DNA from: Blasia pusilla
Lineage: Eukaryota > Marchantiophyta > Marchantiopsida > Blasiales
Assembly (NCBI GenBank): GCA_050084515.1
Contig: CM114274.1
Coordinates: 40,672,001-40,736,000 of the forward strand
DNA length: 64,000 nt
Direction: 5' to 3'
The notes beneath the pieces were generated by a model. It searched no databases and was not told the DNA's origin. It saw only the letters and a program-made list of their open reading frames with translations. A program made the translations under genes and the position numbers. The stretch's first letter is position 1. Each line of letters starts with the position of its first letter. Positions 59,366 to 64,000 of this stretch are shown one piece after another.

Positions 59366-60372
59366 ATTGACCTTTATGACTTTACGAGTAAGGAGTTTAG
59401 TAAGGAGTTTAGTAACAAGATAAAAGCACCCTTATGTCAATGAATATTGATATTAAAAGAACCTTGGTTTTCTAAAGGACCATGTAGAGATTAGTATTCT
59501 AAATCTCTCAAACTTGATAGTAGGTAGGCCTTTAGTGAAATGTTTACAACCTATTTGGCTCCTAGACATGATAACCTATCGATCTCCCTACTCTAAACTA
59601 AGTCTTAATATTTTTTTTGAGGGGAAGAATGGATTCATGTATTTTGGTGGAGTTGATGTTGTCTTATACCGGGTAAAAGTGCTCCAATGCAGTAGTATTT
59701 GCTAATATGCCTCCATCGAAAATAGCCATGGAAAAACTTGCTTCTTTGAAAAATTTTCCCTAGGTTGAACGTCAAGTTGGTGCATGGCCTCCATAATCAA
59801 GCCCAAATGTTCTCATACCCTTCACGATATCCGAATTTGAAGGGTATCCAAAGAGTATGAGCATATCTTGGATCCACCCAATCTGATCTTAATCGTCCAA
59901 CACTTGGTGCAGAGTGTGAAAATCAATATTGCAAACGCTTTCGAGATTAAAATAACTACTTCGTGTTTTTATTCACAATCAACCTCACACCAAGCCAATA
60001 TAACATTGTAGGGTTCAAGCCAATGTTGTACTCGATTTATCTTAAACTGGTACTCAGAAATCTGAAACCACTTTACTATAAAATAAACCTCAAAAGAGGA
60101 CAAAGAAAGGTAATAACAACTCAAAAGAGGAGTAAAAAAATGCATAAAAGAATGCAAAAAGAAAATGGCAACAAGCCCACGTAAACACCGGCTCAACGAG
60201 CAACACGATTGATTGCTTGAAACAAATCTGACAAGAACACGAGTGGATGGTCAGATGTGAATGGACAATGAGGCGAGTGACCTCCCACCACCTCCGCACG
60301 ACGTATTAATGCCAAGGCTTGTGCACGTTGTAAGGCCACTGAGATGCATTGCCTAAAATAAGTAGTAACAAC
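59366..60372. other. no gene recognised
   Basis: AT-rich; may include the 3' UTR of the minus-strand non-LTR element that ends its ORF at 60373. No poly(A) or end motif identified. Confidence 0.35.
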
Positions 60373-61404
60373 CTAGAGAGAAGGACTACGGGAAGGGGCA
60401 AGGTGATGATTCTTGAGGGAGTGGTGAGCACATGTTTTCAGGAAAGTATCAAAAGACACATGTAAATGACCGAATACTTCCACTGCAAACGGAATAAATC
60501 CGTCAGTCGCATGTCTCACAGCATAACTTAACTCCTTGATTCTTGCTGCAGCTTCGGCCGCCAAACCTTTGGTATGTGCGGCTCTACACACCAAGTCAGA
60601 CCGTGTTGGATCAGCAACCACCACATCACCTAGTGTCCGGAATCCACCTCGAGACATAACAAGATCCTTTCTCCGACGAGAGGTTGCTTGTGTGGTTGAA
60701 GGTAGGACATGGAGTTGCTCTTGCCCAACGGTATATCCTGCCGTACGAGCCACCGATGCTACCGCCTCTCTAATGACACTATGTGTGGCCGTTCGTTCTC
60801 CACCATGTGCACATCGGAGAATATGGATACCCTTGGCATCAATAGGATCCCCGTATACACAATTTGGCACACCTAAGAGAGAAGGATGGGGAAGTCCAAG
60901 ACGTAACCACAAAGCTGTCAAAAATATACTTCGAGGAAGACGAAATGGAAGAATAAGAGGATTCGCAGTAAGCCACGCCCCCGCTCTGGTACCAGCACAT
61001 GAACGTAGACGAGCTCGATTAGCGTCCGAGGATGCCTCTGAGAGAATGCTGGAAAAGTTGATTTGATGCAGATTCTCGGAGATATGCTCTTGAAGTCGAT
61101 CAAGCCCTTCTGTAATTAGTTGACTGAAAGGGGGTAGAATTGCTTGTGTAGCAAGAGGAAGAAGAGCTCGTGCAGATCTTAGTTGTTATTGAAATAACAA
61201 GTCCCCCTCCTCAACATGGGCGATATGATCCATCAAGATAGGTGTATCTCCTTGGAGAAACCTTGAAGCCATAATCGGTGCTACCAACGCCCAACTCCCC
61301 AAAAAGTTGCGGGAGCAGATGTGGTATGGAGGATAGTCCCACCCCTCCAAAAGAAATAGGCAAGATAGCTTGTCATGAAGCAAAGACACCATCCTCTCCC
61401 TCAA
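60373..61404 (-). pseudogene. non-LTR retroelement C-terminal half (zinc knuckle, endonuclease-like)
   Basis: Continues the RT ORF after a frameshift near 61.39 kb: NFLGSWALVAPIMASRFLQG (61404-61186), further shifted pieces, then 60921-60373 with LWLRLGLPHPSL, a knuckle-like CVY...AKGIHILRC, RTATHSVIREAVASVARTAG, LGDVVVADPTRSDLV and FIPFAVEVFGH. It aligns block by block with 47913-48773 but is a different subfamily. The conserved Asp-rich strand and Glu suggest a restriction-like endonuclease that nicks the target; this is inference from layout. Confidence 0.75.
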
Positions 61405-63630
61405 AAGTATTCAGGCCAAGAAGTTGACCAAAAGTTGCCAAGATAGAAGCATCAAAAGAGGCCAGCCGATGTAAGAAGCTTGAAGTCGGAGGACAAGTGC
61501 GAAGAAGGTAGGAAGGACGTCGAAGAAAACATTGGGAGAGAATCCCATAAGCCACTTGGGGATCCCCAAGATGAGGTAATAAATGAAGCCATTCCACGTC
61601 TTTCAAAAGGGCCTCATCCAAGAGCTTTGAGACATAGTCGATGAAGCCAATTGGGACCCCAAGAACTCTAACCCCTTCAATGTAAATGGGAAAATCAGGA
61701 GTAGGTGGGATGAATGTTGAGGGAAGGCATGAAGGAGACCATACTCCATATTTACTAGATTGGACTTTAAGGTTTAAGAAAGAGAGTTGCTCCACGAAAT
61801 GGGTATAAGCAGGAACCACTTCAGAAGGAGGACCTAAAATGTGAGTGTCATCAGCAATAGAAGGGAAAAGACAAGATGGAAATGCTTGCGCTGATGCTCG
61901 AAGGGCACAAAAATGGGCAATGGCAAAGAGTGGGCCTCCCATGGGATCACCTTGACGTGTGCTACAAGCCGATTGTAGAATACTATATTCCCCAGAAGTA
62001 GCATGATGGGAATAGATAATGGGCGTATCATAGGCATAGAAGGAGCGAACAAATAGAATGAGGCTCGCGAGTTGTCCTCCTGCACAACGTAATTCCTCAA
62101 AGATGGCCGCACGAGAAATTGAATTGAATACGTTAGCCATATCGACTTGAATTGCTACCCAATCTGAATGAATATCAAGAGTGGAGCGAATCCCATGCAC
62201 CACAGCCTCACAACCTCCAGGAGTTGCCACTCCAAATTGATGAGGAAATAAGCGGGCACTAAAGTGAGGACGAAATTGCAAGCATAGGGATCGACTGACC
62301 AAGCGGTATAAAACCTCTCCAATAGCCAAAGGGCGTACACTTGAAGGAGGCTTATCCATAGCAAACAAACGACAAGCCCCTAAGAGCCTAGAGATAGAGA
62401 ATGGGAGACGACATGCCGCCATATGTGCACACACCTTATATAGAGAGACAAAGCCACTTGCTGAATCTGCTGGGATAAAGCAATCGCGGAGAAGCTCAAA
62501 AACCATCCCTGATAGCCGGCTTGCTGATAAGCGAGGAGTATGCAGAAAAGCCCTAGTGAAAACCTCCAAGTCAAGCTCCAAGTCAAGGTCTATTGTATAG
62601 TCTTCCACAAAAGATGGAGCATCGCCACTTGAAGGAGGATGAAGAGCTTCTAAGAGAGCCAATGTTTCCGCACTTAGAAGCGCCGGAGAATGAGGACCCA
62701 ATGCTCGAGCTGCACGTGAAAACTCACCAACCTGCCCCAATTGTAGACTTCGTCGAAGGCGTTGTTGTATTGAAGGCCTCCCATGATTGGCATGTTGAGT
62801 GGCATGAGCCGCAGCTAAGGCCTCAACTTGAAGTACATGCTCATTCTGAAGATTCTCCCAATCCCCTGACATAAAGCGTTGAATACGTGTGGAGGTTTCA
62901 CGATGACCCATTGCACCCCCCCTTAGAGGGAGCACTAAAACCCATTGTGGGAAGAGTAATAGGAGATACCAAGCATTTATATCTGTGGGGTCACGCGCTA
63001 ACCTTTCTAATGGGAATAGCAAAGCTTGTTGGGTGATGGGGCGAAGAGCAATAGGAATGCGAGTGTAGAGTCTAGGACGAGGAAGACCTGGATGGAAAGA
63101 GCAAAGGAGATCAATTTGGCTTAACCAGGTCCAAGCAGTTGTTGTGGGGAGTGCAGTAGGAGTTGGTATCGGGTTAGGGATTGAAGGCCCATGCATGGAT
63201 TGACAGTACCGCTGATGTCTTTTGATCCCATGAGGAGCAAAGTCCTTACCACAAGGTATGCAACGAACCTTTGGTACAAATGAAGAAGTAGAAGGGTTAC
63301 AAGGAGAGTAGGTGGGAGGTGCAAGAGGTGGTGATGGCCGACGATGAGGGGGTAAATAGGTTGGGGAAGGAGGAGGAGGAAGAGGGGAGATTCGGGTAGA
63401 ATAGATGGGAGTTGGAAGCAAGGGCATAGATGAGATATGTGGGGATGGCAAAGTAGAAGGATTTGGTATTAATGGATCAGGATTAGGCTCAATAGGACAA
63501 GACGAAGAAGGGAGAAGAGGAGAATCCGGAAGAAATGTAGCGAGTGTAATGGGTGTATTAGCATCTGGAGGAAAATGGCAAGATCGACGATGAGGAGGTG
63601 AACCAAGGGGGAGAGGTCACGGCTGTAGGA
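61373..63630 (-). pseudogene. non-LTR retroelement zinc finger and reverse transcriptase
   Basis: One long open minus-strand frame, open from about 63630. Order: Pro/Ser-rich N-terminus; a zinc finger CIPCGKDFAPHGIKRHQRYC; linker; RT with PPSSVRPLAIGEVLYRLVSR, VDMANVFNSI (catalytic Asp), QSACSTRQGDPMGGPLFA, SIADDTHIL (ADD catalytic pair), LKVQSSKYGVW and thumb helices to LNTFEGEDG. An N-terminal finger, RT, and C-terminal knuckle/endonuclease in one ORF is the R2/NeSL/CRE-like plan, unlike L1-type elements with an N-terminal APE endonuclease. RT residues are intact but the ORF is shifted after 61.39 kb. Confidence 0.88.
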
Positions 63631-64000
63631 GGGCGTGTAAAACCAGATAAGCGAGTAGATGGAGAATCCAACTCCATCTCTGATGACATAGAAGTAAAGG
63701 TAGGCAAGTCTTCGGAGATAAGAAAAGACATACGGAACGTGGTTTGGAGAAAGCATGAGGATAACGAACAAAGTAAAAGTAGTGGAGAGATGAAGATTAG
63801 GCAATACAGAATTTATGATTGAATGTTACTCTAAGAAAAATATAAAAAGTAATTGAAAAGGAAAAGTGATGGATATGGTATCAGAAGAGGTGGCTCAAGA
63901 ATATGAATTTCTAATGTTCTAAACGTATGTAGGGGCGAAACAATAAGGTAAGGAGTTGAAAGAGCAAGGAAGACTTTTGGGAGGAATTGACCTAAAACAA
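63631..64000. other. upstream part of the non-LTR element or flank
   Basis: Frames on both strands are short. A TGA in the RT frame near 63630 marks its upstream limit unless a frameshift exists. The element's 5' end may lie beyond the window. Confidence 0.35.

Noticed and set aside
1-64000. tRNA, rRNA, CRISPR or bacterial-type operon features
   Set aside because: No cloverleaf with matching boxes, rRNA core sequence or regularly spaced repeats was noticed by eye; gene structure is eukaryotic.

Overview
The window looks like nuclear DNA of a land plant or close streptophyte relative, probably not a seed plant. Evidence: plant-type LRR receptor kinases, a spliced membrane-anchored cytochrome P450, degenerate CCCTAAA-type telomere-like repeats, and a transposon mix of Ty3/Gypsy, a non-LTR element with a restriction-like endonuclease domain, and Helitron. 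The organism call is an inference; no marker gene fixes the species.

Host genes. At 1-10.6 kb two LRR receptor kinases lie head to head: one on the minus strand, cut by the window edge, and one complete on the plus strand (7357-10636). Each has a single phase-1 intron at the same site, between the LRR ectodomain and the transmembrane segment. A dead third copy at 49.9-50.9 kb has lost its start codon and kinase exon; its promoter-proximal DNA and a more distal upstream block are also duplicated, so a block of several kb was copied. At 51.9-54.8 kb a six-exon P450 (CYP72-clan-like) has an intact frame but unusual catalytic motifs.

Transposon-rich middle. From 12.9 to 37.9 kb the DNA is dominated by three related Ty3/Gypsy copies. 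The best (about 22.1-30.5 kb, minus strand) encodes aspartic protease, a cytosine-5 DNA methyltransferase domain, reverse transcriptase, RNase H, integrase and a C-terminal PHD finger. It is interrupted by two insertions with LTR-like ends, one splitting the methyltransferase domain, one splitting the integrase. A second copy (about 13.9-19.6 kb, minus) keeps gag and a ruined protease, then is deleted from methyltransferase motif I to the polypurine tract. A third (34.0-37.9 kb, plus) keeps an LTR-like block and gag. All seven in-frame stops checked in the pol region are TAG or TGA, and each can be explained by C-to-T change in CAG or CGA, as expected from decay of methylated cytosine. Between the copies lie coding-like remnants (RING-like, kinase-like, BED-finger-like).

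Right half. From 43.8 to 49 kb there is a minisatellite and several 5'-truncated pieces of one non-LTR retroelement sharing a 3' end; another piece is at 55.5-56.1 kb. At 60.4-63.6 kb a longer, different member carries a zinc finger, reverse transcriptase and a zinc-knuckle/endonuclease-like C-terminus. A Helitron helicase remnant (57.2-58.1 kb) and telomere-like repeats (59.3 kb) complete the set. Large parts of 2.3-7.0, 38-43.8 and 56.1-57.2 kb hold nothing I can assign.
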